A stretch of DNA of 64,000 nucleotides from Filobasidium wieringae (lineage: Eukaryota > Basidiomycota > Tremellomycetes > Filobasidiales > Filobasidiaceae), in the NCBI GenBank assembly GCA_001600055.1, contig BCIV01000001.1, positions 434,001 through 498,000 on the forward strand. Reading direction: 5' to 3'. The notes beneath the pieces are model-generated. The model was not told where the DNA came from and searched no databases. It was given only the letters and a program-made list of their open reading frames with translations. The translations under genes and the position numbers were made by a program. How positions within the stretch are numbered: position 1 is the first letter of the stretch; each line of letters starts with the position of its first letter. Shown piece by piece: positions 50,862-61,781 of the stretch.

Positions 50862-51962
50862 TTGCTCAAGGGGAACCTCGGAATGACATACCTTGCCATT
50901 GAGCTGTACGTATTGTGCACTCTATACGACGTCCGATTAGAACAGTCGAGATCGATTGATCACGGAACGAACCGGCCCATCCTGGATTTTATCGCATATA
51001 TTGCTCCATGATGCCCTCGGTTGTTTAACAGTTGAGTCTGTCGAGCGTGTGCTCCAGCAAAATAGACCAATACAATGCATGTTGAGCGGGCATACTTGAC
51101 TAATGATCAGCACGACACCTGCAATTCAGACCGCATGACCATCCTGACCCCTATTTGCATCTAACCGATGATTCTCCCTTTCCATTTTTTTCACCGCTGA
51201 CACAACAACAGCAATAACGGTCGTCATGCTGGGCTTGCTGGGGACAAAGCAGGAAACTGTTTGTGTGAATATCAAGGGTGAGCTCTGATCAGATGGTGGT
51301 TACTCTAGTACCCACGTTCTAATTCATTATAGTGTACAAAACACTTCAGGAAAGGCGCTGCAGAAGTAATATTCGACTCAAAGGCCTCAGATCCCTTCAA
51401 GCAGTACGGTTCGACAGTTTCGACAATCTCGGGCACGACGGTTCCGGCAGGAAGAAAAGTCATTGGTACAGGAAGAGCAACCAAGACCGTTCCAGAGCGT
51501 TGTGGACGATTGATTCAAGGACAGGCGCAAGGACGTTTTGTAGAGGGTGGTCGCTTTCCTAGCCATTAAAGATAGACGAAGTACTCTACTGAGCATCATC
51601 GAGAGATCGCAACAGTTTGCCTCATGCGATGACTGTTAAAGGAATCTCCAGGACCAGAAAAGTCGTATTCACCCTTCGTGAGAGCAAAATAATTGATCGC
51701 TTCTGTACGGTCACCGCTTTGGGATCCTTCAGCCCGATCATCCGGGTCATCATCCCAACCTCTCGGTCAAGGAGTGAGGTTGTCATCCTCCTCTGCTTGG
51801 TCCTCAGAGTCAAAACTGACCGGAAAGAGGTGGTCCGAGCAAAAAGAGCAAGGTGCCATCGAGATCTGACTCTGGTACAACGTCGAAAGTGGTATATGTA
51901 CGATACAAGTGCAGCTCCAAGTCAAACCTAACAGCCAGTACCTCTGTGCTGACTTGCATCCG
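50862..51962. other. 1.1 kb gap with unassigned open stretches
   Basis: Convergent region between the Atg14-like gene and RNase H2A. On the plus strand an ATG at 51226 opens a short exon (MLGLLGTKQETVCVNIK) with a GTGAGC donor and a TTATAG acceptor at about 51332; neither continuation gives a recognisable protein. On the minus strand, 51590-51930 reads FPVSFDSEDQAEEDDNLTP, then an in-frame TGA, then GWDDDPDDRAEGSQSGDRTE and INYFALTKGEYDFSGPGD. The same frame on both sides of one stop suggests a small intron or a decayed gene. No call is made. Confidence 0.3.
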
Positions 51963-53698
51963 CTACAATTCCCCAACAACCCCCAATCCTAAATCTCTAC
52001 ACAACCTCGCCCTCCCCTTCCCCTCATCCACTTCCTTCCGCGTCGTCGAGAAATTCAACTTTTTCTGCCCCGTATCCCCATTATCGTCCACCCAAACGCA
52101 TTTCTTCCCTTCCTTTTCCAAAGCCAATTTGGGTCCGGCCCATGAGAACCGGACGATGGATGGGTATCCGAAGATGGGGTTGAATCGGGATCGGAGGTAT
52201 TGCTGCGTTTTAGGATCTGTCGAGTGTTAGAGCGATAAGAGCAAGGAAGGGGATTGGACGATGGGTTTGAATCGGCGATCGTAAATGAAAAAATCTGCCT
52301 ATGGTACTCACCTGAAGGATATCCACTACCCAATTCTTCCCTCCAAACCTCCTCCTCCTCGGTTTCTTGAACGGGATCGACCGGTAAATCCAAGATCGCG
52401 CTCGTCAGATCCTCACTCTCCTGTCCTCTCGTCAATCTCCGTCTTTTCGCCCTGAGCGAATCCTCCCGCTCATCCTCTTCCCCATCGTCGTTTTCCCTAT
52501 CGGTGGCTTCTTCCTCTCGAACGACTTTCTTCCCCTTTGCCTTCCTCGCGACCTTCTTCCCCTTCCCCTTTTCCCTTGAACCCTTGGGGACCTCCTTGAC
52601 AATCCTAACCAACCTCCCCTTCACGCCATCGCCCTCGGGATGCACCCAACCCTCGACCCATCTATCTCTGGTCACTTTGGCGATGATCGAAGCGGCACTG
52701 ACGATCTTGTAGGTCGAATCCGCTTTCGCTTCCACCGTGATCGCTAGCGTTCTATCTCGGAGAACTCTTTTGAGTAAAAGATCACTCTTCTTAGTGACAT
52801 GGGACGTACGGGAAGATCTGTTTCAATTTCGCTTGCCATTGCGCCGCCGGTCCCAACGCATCGACAAACACCTAAGCCCGCCCGATAGAAATGCAGATCA
52901 ATCCACTTCGTCTCCTCCCGCCCCGTAATCCCCCTGATCGACTCACCTCCCTAACTTTCACCCCCCTCCCCAAAGCCTCCCGGATCAATCCGATCGTAGC
53001 TTCCTCCGCCTGTCTGTTCAGGTTGAAGGGGGACGCTCGGAGCATCGATTCGGAGATGGATTGGGGTGAGAGGGTCGTGCTGGAGTAACAAAGCTGGGGG
53101 TTCGACTTGAATGCGTTCTAGAAGTTTGAGATCCAGGAAAGCGAAGAGGAGAGCGAGAGAGAGAGAGAATCAATATGGGATGGACGAGTGAGAAAGAGGA
53201 AGAGGACGGACCCAGAGTGTTTGTCTCGTCTCCGCGGAAAGGACTTTGGAATCTATCCTCCCCAAAAGATAGTCGTCTCAGAATCCAGCCCGTATTCTTC
53301 TCCGGAGAGGCAAGAGGAAGGGAACTGACCGTCGAACCCCATCTCGTCCAATCGAGGTCGGAATGAAAGAGGACAGTACGCTGCGGCGTAGACCATTGGA
53401 CCTAGGACGGCTGTGATTGAATCGGATGAACCGATGTCAAAAAGCGTTCGTCCAATCTCGTCGTGACTCTCATGAAAAGGAACAAATCGGACGTACGTCC
53501 TCTCCCAGCTTCATCAATCCCCAAGACCCAACCTTCTTCATCCCTCTCCCTCTGCTCATCCGTTCGATCGGGTTGTTGCTGTTGTTCTTGTTCCTCTTGA
53601 CGGTCATAGGAATCGATCACCCAGGTGGGCAAGGGGGAATGGTAGGTGTATGATTCTACCAGTGCAGCGGTAGGGTGGGGATCGACGGGGTCTGACAT
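51963..53698 (-). CDS. RNH201: Ribonuclease H2 catalytic subunit A
   Basis: A gene of about six exons. RNase H2 cuts the RNA strand of RNA:DNA hybrids and removes ribonucleotides from DNA. Catalytic motifs are all present: [12 protein letters not shown] with two acidic residues, continuing after an intron as [34 protein letters not shown]; and [28 protein letters not shown]; then GSGYPSG joined to DPKTQQYL, and [13 protein letters not shown]. The N-terminus has a Gln/Glu-rich stretch ([20 protein letters not shown]). About 100 charged residues (52340-52640) lie between the AKVTRD helix and GSGYPSG, where relatives have only about 20; it holds KGKGKK- and KRRRL-type basic runs, possible nuclear signals. 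The end is a Lys-rich segment with [15 protein letters not shown]. The Rnh202 and Rnh203 partners are not in this window. Confidence 0.93.
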
Positions 53699-54514
53699 TT
53701 GGTTGCAAGAGGGTCGAGGTGAGAGTGTGAGGCGAGATGGGAGGTTATGGTGGAATTGTGAAGCTGTGAAGAGAGATGTGAGGTTTCCAAATTATTGGTT
53801 GCTTGAGTGAGTTTCTACTAAAACGCGTAGAGACGCGTGAACGCGATGTTGATAAATGACGACACAGCGAATGGACGACAGTAATTACAGATCTTACAGA
53901 GTAATAGCGAGACATGGATCATATTTCATACGACATTTACAACCACTCTTCACCCAGACAAAAGGATGTACTCGCCTGCGACCTCTCTACGATCCTCTTT
54001 GAAAACCAGAGCGAAAAAAAGCATGAGAGATCCGTGACGAGCAATAGCCCATGCTCTCAGTTTAGTAAGAACCAGAACATGAGCCTCTAGATCTTTCCCC
54101 TTTCAGGACGTAGGACTCATTGCGATGAGGCTCGGAACTACGGCATATGGAGGAATGTTTGGAGAGAAAAGGGGAAGGGTAGGTGTGATGGGGAGGAGGA
54201 AGTCGATGATGAGTTTGTTTTGCGCGGCAGAGGTTTGCGAGAGAGGTGACGAAGAGATGGTCACGTGACTGACGACGGAGATTGACTCAGATAGAAGCGC
54301 ATGGACACGCACTACTGTATCTGGTTAGCGCGATTACCGGATTCGTCAGGACCGTACGGCCATGTCCGAAAGGGTCATTCACAGTCGACGAGTCGTTTCA
54401 CGATCATCACAGGTCTCACAGAAACTACTCCCATCACCTACCACTCTACCCTACTACCACCTACTACCCACCACCACCACCTATATACTGCCTACACACC
54501 ACACACCGCCCACC
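53699..54514. promoter_or_regulatory. Divergent region between RNase H2A and carboxypeptidase Y
   Basis: About 815 bases between opposite start codons. It has a perfect 10-base palindrome GTCACGTGAC at 54260-54269, an E-box (CACGTG) of the kind bound by bHLH factors, about 250 bases before the carboxypeptidase start. A CTATATACTG at 54480 is TATA-like, though very close to the ATG. C/A-rich CCACCACCAC runs lie just before the start. No coding frame is supported. Confidence 0.45.
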
Positions 54515-56627
54515 ATGCGCTACTCTCTAGTAGCCACAACGCTCCTCGCAACCTCGACCCTCTCCCTCGCACTGCCCACCGTCTCCTCCCTCCTCTCCCC
54601 CTTCCAAGATTCACTCGCTCTACCTTCCTATGCAGAAAAGGTGTTGAGCTCGATCGGACATTGGGGGAACGGGAAGGACGATGAGGGCGTTTGGGAGGGT
54701 ATGAGCATCAAGAAGATCAACCAAGGAGGAGTCGATTGTGAGTCATTCTCCTCTTTCGCCTCCATACTCGCTTTACGCAAACCTGACCTCCTTCCGTGAC
54801 CGTAGATGATCTCCTCTCGCACCCCGCTCACCCGGAATATAAACTCCGGATCACTTCCCGTACTCCTTCTTCTGTTCACAAATCAAAGGATCCCCAGATG
54901 TGCGATCCCGATGTGAAACAGATCTCGGGGTACTTGGATATAAGCGACGAGAAGCATTTGTTCTTCTGGTTCTTCGAGAGTAGGGACAAGCCCGAGCAAG
55001 ATCCGCTCGTTTTGTGGTGAGTGGCCGGATCGAGTTCAATACGATGATTGAAAAAGGATCTAACGCGGAATTGATCGCAGGCTCAACGGTGGTCCCGGTT
55101 GTTCATCCACTACCGGACTCCTCTTCGAGCTGGGCCCGTGCATGGTCAGCTCGGACGGCCCTTCCGGTACAACCGGTACGAACGTATCGACCACCTACAA
55201 CCCCTACTCGTGGACCAACCATGCCAACGTCCTTTTCCTCGATCAACCCGTCGGCGTCGGATACTCTTACGCCTCTTCGGGAGGCGTCGACAATTCCCCT
55301 GCAGCTGCCGAGGACGTTTACGCGTTTTTGCAATTGTTCGTAGGGAAGTACAAGAAGTATAGGGCCAACGATTTCCATATCAGCGGAGAGAGCTATGCGG
55401 GGACTTATCTACCCAATATCGCTCATGTCATTCATAATGGGAACAAGCGATCTTCTTCCTCCTCCGTCTCCTTGGCCCCCACGCTCCCCAAGTTGAACTT
55501 CAAGAGTGTTTTGATCGGGAACGGACTCTCCGACCCGGCCATTCAGTTCGGAAGTGTACCGGAGTACGCATGTGATTCAAAGTACGCCGTCTATGATGAT
55601 CCTCAGGGATCAGCTTGTACTTCTTTGAGAAGCAAGATGAGCAGATGTAAGAAGCTGGCAGAGACTTGTTACGCGTGAGTCCAATCCGATCCCTCTTTTC
55701 ACATGAGCCGCGAAGAGATCGCAGAGCTGATCCGTCCGCGGTTGCACAGAGTCAAGAACAAGTTTGTCTGTCTTCCCGCTACTTTGAGTTGTTGGGGTGG
55801 GTTCGGGCAGTTGCAGGATCTCGGGTTGAACATGTACGACACGAGGAGGAAATGTGACAGGTCTGAAGATGCCGATGGACCTGTGAGTGGTTTTTGACAA
55901 GGTCTCGCTACCGTAGGGCGTGACGCTGATGAGACCTTTGATTAGCTTTGTTACCGCGAGATGGGTTGGATTGAGACTTACATGAACCGACCAGACGTAA
56001 AGAAACGTGAGTTTTGCTATTTTCCTCCTCGATGGGAATCCTGCTCAACATGAGCCTCGGCCGTTTAGAACTCGGCGCTCCTAATGATATCAAGTTCCAA
56101 TCCTGTAACATGGACATCAACAAGAACTTCCTCATGTCCACCGACGTCATGCATCCTACTTCAGAACTGCTCATTCCTCTTATCGAGGATGGGATCAGGG
56201 TCTTGATTTACGCTGGTGTACAGGATTTGATGTGCAACTGTGAGTGGAGGATTTGCTGTAGATTTTGGGGTTCCGAAACGCTGATCCGTATGGCGTTCTC
56301 CTTTGCTAGTCATTGGAAACGAAGTGAGTCCGAATCCGCGTTTCCTTACAGTGTTCAAATGACTGACACTGATCTCCTTCGTAGCACTGGCTTGACGCTC
56401 TTGAGACATCGTACCAATCCGCCTTCGTCAACTCGACCGCCACTCCCTTCATCGCCACCGACAAGCAGGATCACGGTTACGTCCGTTCGGCCGGTGAGGG
56501 CGCGGGTAACGTCGCTTTCATGGCCATTTACGAGGCTGGACATATGGTCCCTCAGGATCAACCACTGGCTTCTCTGAACATGCTCGAGAGGTGGTTGAAC
56601 AACAAGCCTTTGGCAATGGGCCATTAA
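54515..56627 (+). CDS. PRC1: Carboxypeptidase Y-type serine carboxypeptidase (vacuolar, S10 family)
   Basis: About nine exons. The N-terminus [20 protein letters not shown] is a signal peptide, and residues up to about 100 form a pro-region ending at [20 protein letters not shown]. The mature enzyme shows the S10 signature: [53 protein letters not shown], the catalytic Ser in [14 protein letters not shown], the catalytic Asp region [12 protein letters not shown] and the catalytic His in [12 protein letters not shown]. Cysteines near [10 protein letters not shown] and CWGGFGQL match conserved disulphides. It should remove C-terminal residues from proteins and peptides in the vacuole. One N-glycosylation site (NVST) and another (NSTA) are seen. 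Length of about 520 aa fits yeast CPY. Introns near 54738, 55018, 55675, 55885, 56008 and 56240 follow from frame and GT-AG sites. Confidence 0.95.
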
Positions 56628-57346
56628 ACGGAATTAGAGAGGCAACACGGGCGCGAAAGTTTTTGTCTCGAATTGATAGCACACATGCACTTTTATTGAA
56701 TGATTGGTCAGAGTGACTACGACGTGCATCAAGGTCTCAGTTCGCGCTCTGTATCGACATTATCGTTTGCCAGGTACCAGCGTTTCATTTACGGAGAATC
56801 ATAATGAAGGTCAGCCAATGCACCCTACCTGCTCAAGGTTTTGCTTCCATGATCTCTGTCAAGGACGTCTTTGTCGCTACCGTATTGAGCTGGGGTCTCA
56901 GGACGACTCGGCCAGAACGGCGAGAAAGGGATTCTATCTATGTACCTCGTTCCCGAATCCAGTTGCACGTCTTGCTATTACACTTGAATCTGGGTATGTA
57001 CGTTAGCTATTAAAGGCTGAGGACAGGTTGCTCTTCCCCTCCTCGACGAGAAGATTCAGAAGGTCGCAATCCGCCATAGTAAAACATGCTTTCGATCGAT
57101 ACAATTTGCTTTTGTGCTCTGCTCTATTTGAACAATAAATCGTCGTAATTGTCGTAACATCATTTTTCCAACTTAAAACGTAATTATCAACCACATCAGA
57201 ATATAACAGCCTTTCCCGACTGGTGGCGCTTGCTCGAATTTGTGCAACTCCTGTACTTCCTTCCTTTGTTCTCCCTTCTAAAGATATCTGCTCTCCGCTT
57301 GGCGGACCGCTTGATAGACCTTTGTTTCTGCTCACAAAAACCGAGC
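56628..57346. other. Convergent gap after carboxypeptidase Y
   Basis: About 720 bases. Short frames exist on both strands (plus 56704-57006, minus 57003-57380) but none has a domain, splice support or a convincing start. It probably holds the two 3' UTRs. Confidence 0.4.
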
Positions 57347-60300
57347 CTAAGTCATATCCACAGAACACCAGCACCTGCATGAAAACTTACTCTCAGCCGC
57401 TTTTGCAGAGATAGTTGGATCTGATCGAGCGGTAGTTTCCGCTGTAAGATGTCGATTTGGAACAGGTTAGCTAGCTACAACGTCGAATGTTGTTCACGTT
57501 CACCCTACTAACCTAATCTCTGGGCTAGCCATAATCCTGAGTGAAACAGCAGCTTAGATCCTTCAGATACGTGACAGAATCGTGTTCTGGTACTTACCCA
57601 AACCGGTAGGTCCAATCCTCTCCTTCTTACCGGCATGTTCGACCTCGCTCCCTAATTTCCGGACAATGGTATAGGCCGTGTTCAACATGGCTACACTCGG
57701 ATCAAGCATGGTATCTCGATAATGGTTGAAAGCGATCGCCAGGTATAACGCCCGCGCTTGATTGTTGTTCGCTGCGATAGCAGATTCCACGCTTGTACCA
57801 AGTGATTGTCTAGTTTTGAGGGCGTAATCAATACGTACTCGTGCGATAGAATGAAGAAAGCAAGTCGAGCTTACTTTGATCTTTGTATCGATTTGGTTGT
57901 TACCGCGTCCAGCAATTTCCCCGCCGCGATGAATAGCAAGCTCTCCGTCGCATACAGTTCGTTCCTCATCTCATTTATCTTCCAGGTGGATTCAGTCATA
58001 TTTCCTTCTGCTACCTCTATGAAAACCAAGCTCATCCTCGCTAGCATATGAATTTCAGATCCCGGATTGCTGATGAATTGACAAGCTCGATAGCAGTCGC
58101 TAGCTTGTTTCTTCCGACCGAGCATATGGTATCGTTGTGCTTGCAACAGGCAGATTCGGGGTGCATACGTCTCAAATATGCCATGGAGGCGTAGGAGACA
58201 GATGACTTCGTCCAGAGCCTGATGAACTGGATATCAGCTGCAGAAGAGTCTTTCGATCGAGCCACACTCACTTTTTCAGCTTCAGCGAATGATGCAGTGA
58301 ACACGTGCATAGTGACGAGGTTCAGTTGAAGCTCCACTTGTATCGCAATCAACTCCTTTTTGAGGGATAGCGCATGAGACAACCCGATCGGAGAAGTCCG
58401 TTCGAGGCTCTTCACAGTCATCTCGCACGCAGTGACCTGTGCGGCCAAACCTTCCGTAGCGTATACTAGACGCTTGGGCTTTCTGCCCATAACATCGGAA
58501 GAGCTGATGCAGGATATCAGGAATGTGACCTGGAAGAGTGCACTAGCCGATACCACCTCAACAACGATAGATATGGCAGCGGGCATCTCGAAGGAGCCGA
58601 GCGGGACCTGTTTATTGGTCGATTCCGTTAGCCGGTGTTATGCAGTAATCCTGAAAGATGCGACTCACATCAAGTAACCCAACAGCAGCCAGATGATCAT
58701 CAGTGATAGTCTCCGACTTGTCCATAAGATCGTGTAACAGACTGAGGTACCCGTCTGCTGTGGCAAATTTACCTCTTCTAGTCTCGAATGGAATCGCTAG
58801 CATTAGGAAATGTGCCAGCATGACCGCTACCACAGGATGAAGGGAATTCACGTCGATAGACTTCTCCTTTTCCGAACCCATCGGAATGCCAGCCCTTTCG
58901 AAGAGCCTCAAGCAATCCTCGATAGCCTTGAGCGCAATGTCGAAGTAGGAATTGGCCAGGATGGTACGCAACTTTGCAACGCTTGCGACCAAGGCGATGA
59001 AATCGTCGGTGATGCCTGATGATCGCTGCGTATGTTTCTGAGCGGATTGTGTATACAATCGTTTAGTTTCTTCTCTTCTGAACGATCCAATAGACGGCTT
59101 ACCACTATTGCGTTGAGAGTATTGAGAGTGGCATTCAAATCCTTTGACGATTTGCTTTCCCATTCAGCTAACTGCATCATCGCGCGATATAGCATATGTG
59201 TCTGGTACGTGCTGAAAGGAAAAAATGACACGGTCACGTTTGGTCATACGCCTCAGGTGGTCAAGAACTTACTCCTTTTCAATACCCTTGATCGTTTTTC
59301 GCAATGTAGTCATACCGAAGTTCACTCCCCCCTACCACAGAACGCAAATTAGTACTGCTTGATTGAGACTAGAAACGGACAAGCCTTTAGAATTCACCTG
59401 TATGACTTCCAATTGTGTTTGTAGTATCGTCAACTCTACCATCGCGGTCCTCCCATCAGGATTGGCTATTTTGCTTGCAGCAGAATTCTTAAGGACGAGA
59501 TGTTCACGGTCAGTGACCCGTACGATACGATGTCAAAATGGGATACAGATACTCACGCTCGACAAAATCACCCATCCGATCTCCTTGATCAGATCCGACG
59601 CCTCGATCTGCTTGACATCCACATGGCTCTTTCCCGTCGATTCCAACGATGCCCCTTTGACAGGGTCGTTTTCGTAGCGTTTATCCATCAATTCGTGCCT
59701 CATGCTAGATGTCCTTCTTGACAGTGGAACAGAAGTCTTCTGTCCGTTTCGTATTGGAGTGGTTGGGTTTGCTAGACCGGGCGAACCGATCATTTGTGCT
59801 TTCGAAATATCCCCTTTAACAACCTTCTTCGCTTTACTCCTATTTCTACCCGTATCAGGTTTCTCTTTCGTCTCCATTTCTGTTTTTCGTCGTCTTTCGA
59901 TAGAAGCTTGCCTTTCAGCTTCCAATTGCATGCAGTTCAACATCTCTAGTCCTAACTTCCCAATGTCAATTCCCAGGTTCACCTGCTCTTTAGCATTTAG
60001 CCGTTCTTCGGTCTGCTTATAAGCAGTCAACATCATTCGAAGACTGATGTAGTCCATATGAGAGATCCTAGCTTCGATACACCGGTCATCAGGGATGGAA
60101 GGGTAAGGCCATTGTAGCAGGTCGTACAGGTCCGGCTCAGCGGACAAGAGTTGAGCCCGTTGTTCGCCGGAAAGGAGGAGCAACTTCAACAACCGTTTTT
60201 TCCCGGCCAAGGTGATGTTGTGCGATATATAGTGTAAAAGAGGGAGTACGGGAAGAGGTGTCTCGGAGGAGTCCGGCTCATCTGGTCGAGAATAGTTTTG

Positions 60301-60645
60301 ACTAGGAGGGAGTGAGGACAAGGGGGAAGTAGGAGCTGGCTGTTCCATGATCGTGATGATCGGAAGGCGCTTTTCACGGTAAGGACTAGGCAGATGCATA
60401 TTCGAGCGTTCCGATCCTATCCTCGTCGTATCGCCTTGACTGGGGCTGCGGTCTGTCCGCTCAACCTCGTACGGACTAGATATTGACATGCCTGTCGCTG
60501 ATAGTAGGGTCACGGACCCATTCCCGTATGGCTTCACCGCTGATATGAGATTTCCCTCGTCCATAGGCCCTGGGGTATCGTAATTTTGGTCTTCCATCGC
60601 TTGAGGTGAATGATACTGATGATCGTGCATGGGTGTCCAACTCAT
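57347..60645 (-). CDS. Helical TPR-like protein, possibly the cohesin loader subunit Mau2/Scc4
   Basis: A gene of about ten exons. The first (about 59570-60645) codes for a Ser/Pro-rich lead, then PLPVLPLLHYISHNITLAGK, DLLQWPYPSIPDD and a Lys-rich stretch (RNRSKAKKVVKGDISK). Later exons form repeated helices: MLYRAMMQLAEWESKSSKDL, DFIALVASVAKLRTILANSY, HPVVAVMLAHFLMLAIPF, DGYLSLLHDLMDK, LLQAQRYHMLGRKKQASDCY and LYLAIAFNHYRDTMLDPS. The order of helices, and the L-x-QR-YHxLG..-A-DCYRA unit, resembles the Scc4/Mau2 cohesin loading factor, which works with Scc2. The match is by pattern only and another TPR scaffold is possible. A long disordered N-terminus is unusual for Mau2. The 3' end is uncertain; a last exon closing at 57347 keeps the frame. 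Confidence 0.6.
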
Positions 60646-60682
60646 GTCCAAGTGGTCGAGACGTTACGCCTTTTGAACGCTT

Positions 60683-61057
60683 CTAGCAGCATACAGCGGG
60701 TTCTTCTCTAGGAAGATCACTGATGTAGATACTCAAGTGATCTGTATAAGGCACCACCCCTGACCATTCGAGGTGTAAAATGCAAGGTGAGCGATCACGA
60801 TGTTCCAGACGTTCCAGATCGTCCAAAAAGTCAACATGGGCGACCTGAGTTGACGACATATACGTCCTAGTCGCGTTATTTGCATCCGCATTTATGATAT
60901 CGATCTTATCACGATCAATCAAGGATTCGAGCTCCGAAGGTTCTTGCGAATGTCTGCCATATACATTGGAAGTGTTCGGGACCTTTGAGGATGTTACAAG
61001 TCAATCAGGATACACTCTCAGAAAAGTCCCACGAATGGCAATCTTGCAGTCCATGGC
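60683..61057 (-). CDS. Possible small gene of unknown function
   Basis: An ATG at about 61055 begins MDCKIAIRGTFLR; a possible 33-nt intron (GTGTAT...CTCAAAG) would join it in frame to about 100 codons: VPNTSNVYGRHSQEPSELES, LIDRDKIDIINADANNATRT, DFLDDLERLEHRDRSPCILH and WSGVVPYTDHLSIYISDLPR, ending ...PAVCC at 60683. The composition is protein-like and acidic. The intron would be short and its donor weak, and I recognise no family, so this could be chance or part of the 5' leader of the Mau2-like gene, which starts only 38 bases downstream. Confidence 0.3.
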
Positions 61058-61405
61058 GGGTTTTACTCTGGGCGGTCATGAAAGCACTGAAAAATATAAC
61101 CTGCACAGGAAAGCAGCCGTTCGGGGGTATATATACCTGAAAAGCTCGATAGACGTGAATCTTACCACTTCACCCCACAGACCGAGCAACAGTCAATAAT
61201 CTCTGAGCCAGTCGAAACTTGAGCCTCCAGAATCTCAACGCACTTGACAAATTCCCAGCGACGAGCCGTAAGCACTTGGTTGAGCACATAAGCCGGTCAA
61301 CCGTCTGGACTACTGAAAGCTCCAGGTGTTCAGAAGCTTCAGATCACTAAATCTCTGCAGCACACTCGCATGCCCTCAGTCGACGTCCGGCGAAACCAGA
61401 AACTT

Positions 61406-61425
61406 CGGTTAATTTATCGGTTAAT
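61406..61425 (+). promoter_or_regulatory. Tandem CGGTTAAT pair upstream of the hydrolase
   Basis: Two exact copies of CGGTTAAT (61406-61413 and 61418-61425) with a 12-base period, about 360 bases before the hydrolase start. CGG-containing direct repeats are typical of sites for Zn2Cys6 fungal activators. Function is inference. Confidence 0.4.
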
Positions 61426-61663
61426 ATGGAGAAAACTCGGAAGAACTGGGAATTAGAGCCGGCGGATGGGTCGCGGTATATACCATCTGCGTCTCAACAG
61501 CTGTGTGATATTAAAACAGGACACATACAGCTGATACATATGCCACTATCCCCTTTGGACCACTTAACACAGCTCTCAGGGATCTAAGGATAATCCAGGA
61601 GAAAGGGAAAACTGACAAAGGAACGTTTCGAGAGCACCGAGAGATATCCATCACCCTGAGAGG

Positions 61664-61670
61664 TATAAAT
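61664..61670 (+). promoter_or_regulatory. TATA box of the alpha/beta hydrolase gene
   Basis: TATAAAT in the context AGGTATAAATAC, 112 bases before the ATG at 61782. It is the clearest TATA box in the window and would fit a regulated gene. Confidence 0.55.
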
Positions 61671-61781
61671 ACATCCAACTCCTCTGTTCAACCAACTCAA
61701 TATTAGATTACAAGGTTATCAGTCATCTATCATAACCTACACAAGGAGCAAGGAACAATCACATCAAGTCATAGCCTCGCC

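Larger units (their letters stand above)
60646..61781. other. 1.1 kb divergent region between the Mau2-like gene and the hydrolase
   Basis: The part next to the hydrolase carries promoter features given separately (tandem CGGTTAAT, TATA box). The part next to the Mau2-like gene holds one possible small gene on the minus strand (60683-61070). Nothing else reads as coding. Confidence 0.4.

Noticed and set aside
57003..57380. 125-codon minus-strand frame after carboxypeptidase Y
   Set aside because: No domain, no homology pattern and it overlaps the likely end of the Mau2-like gene.
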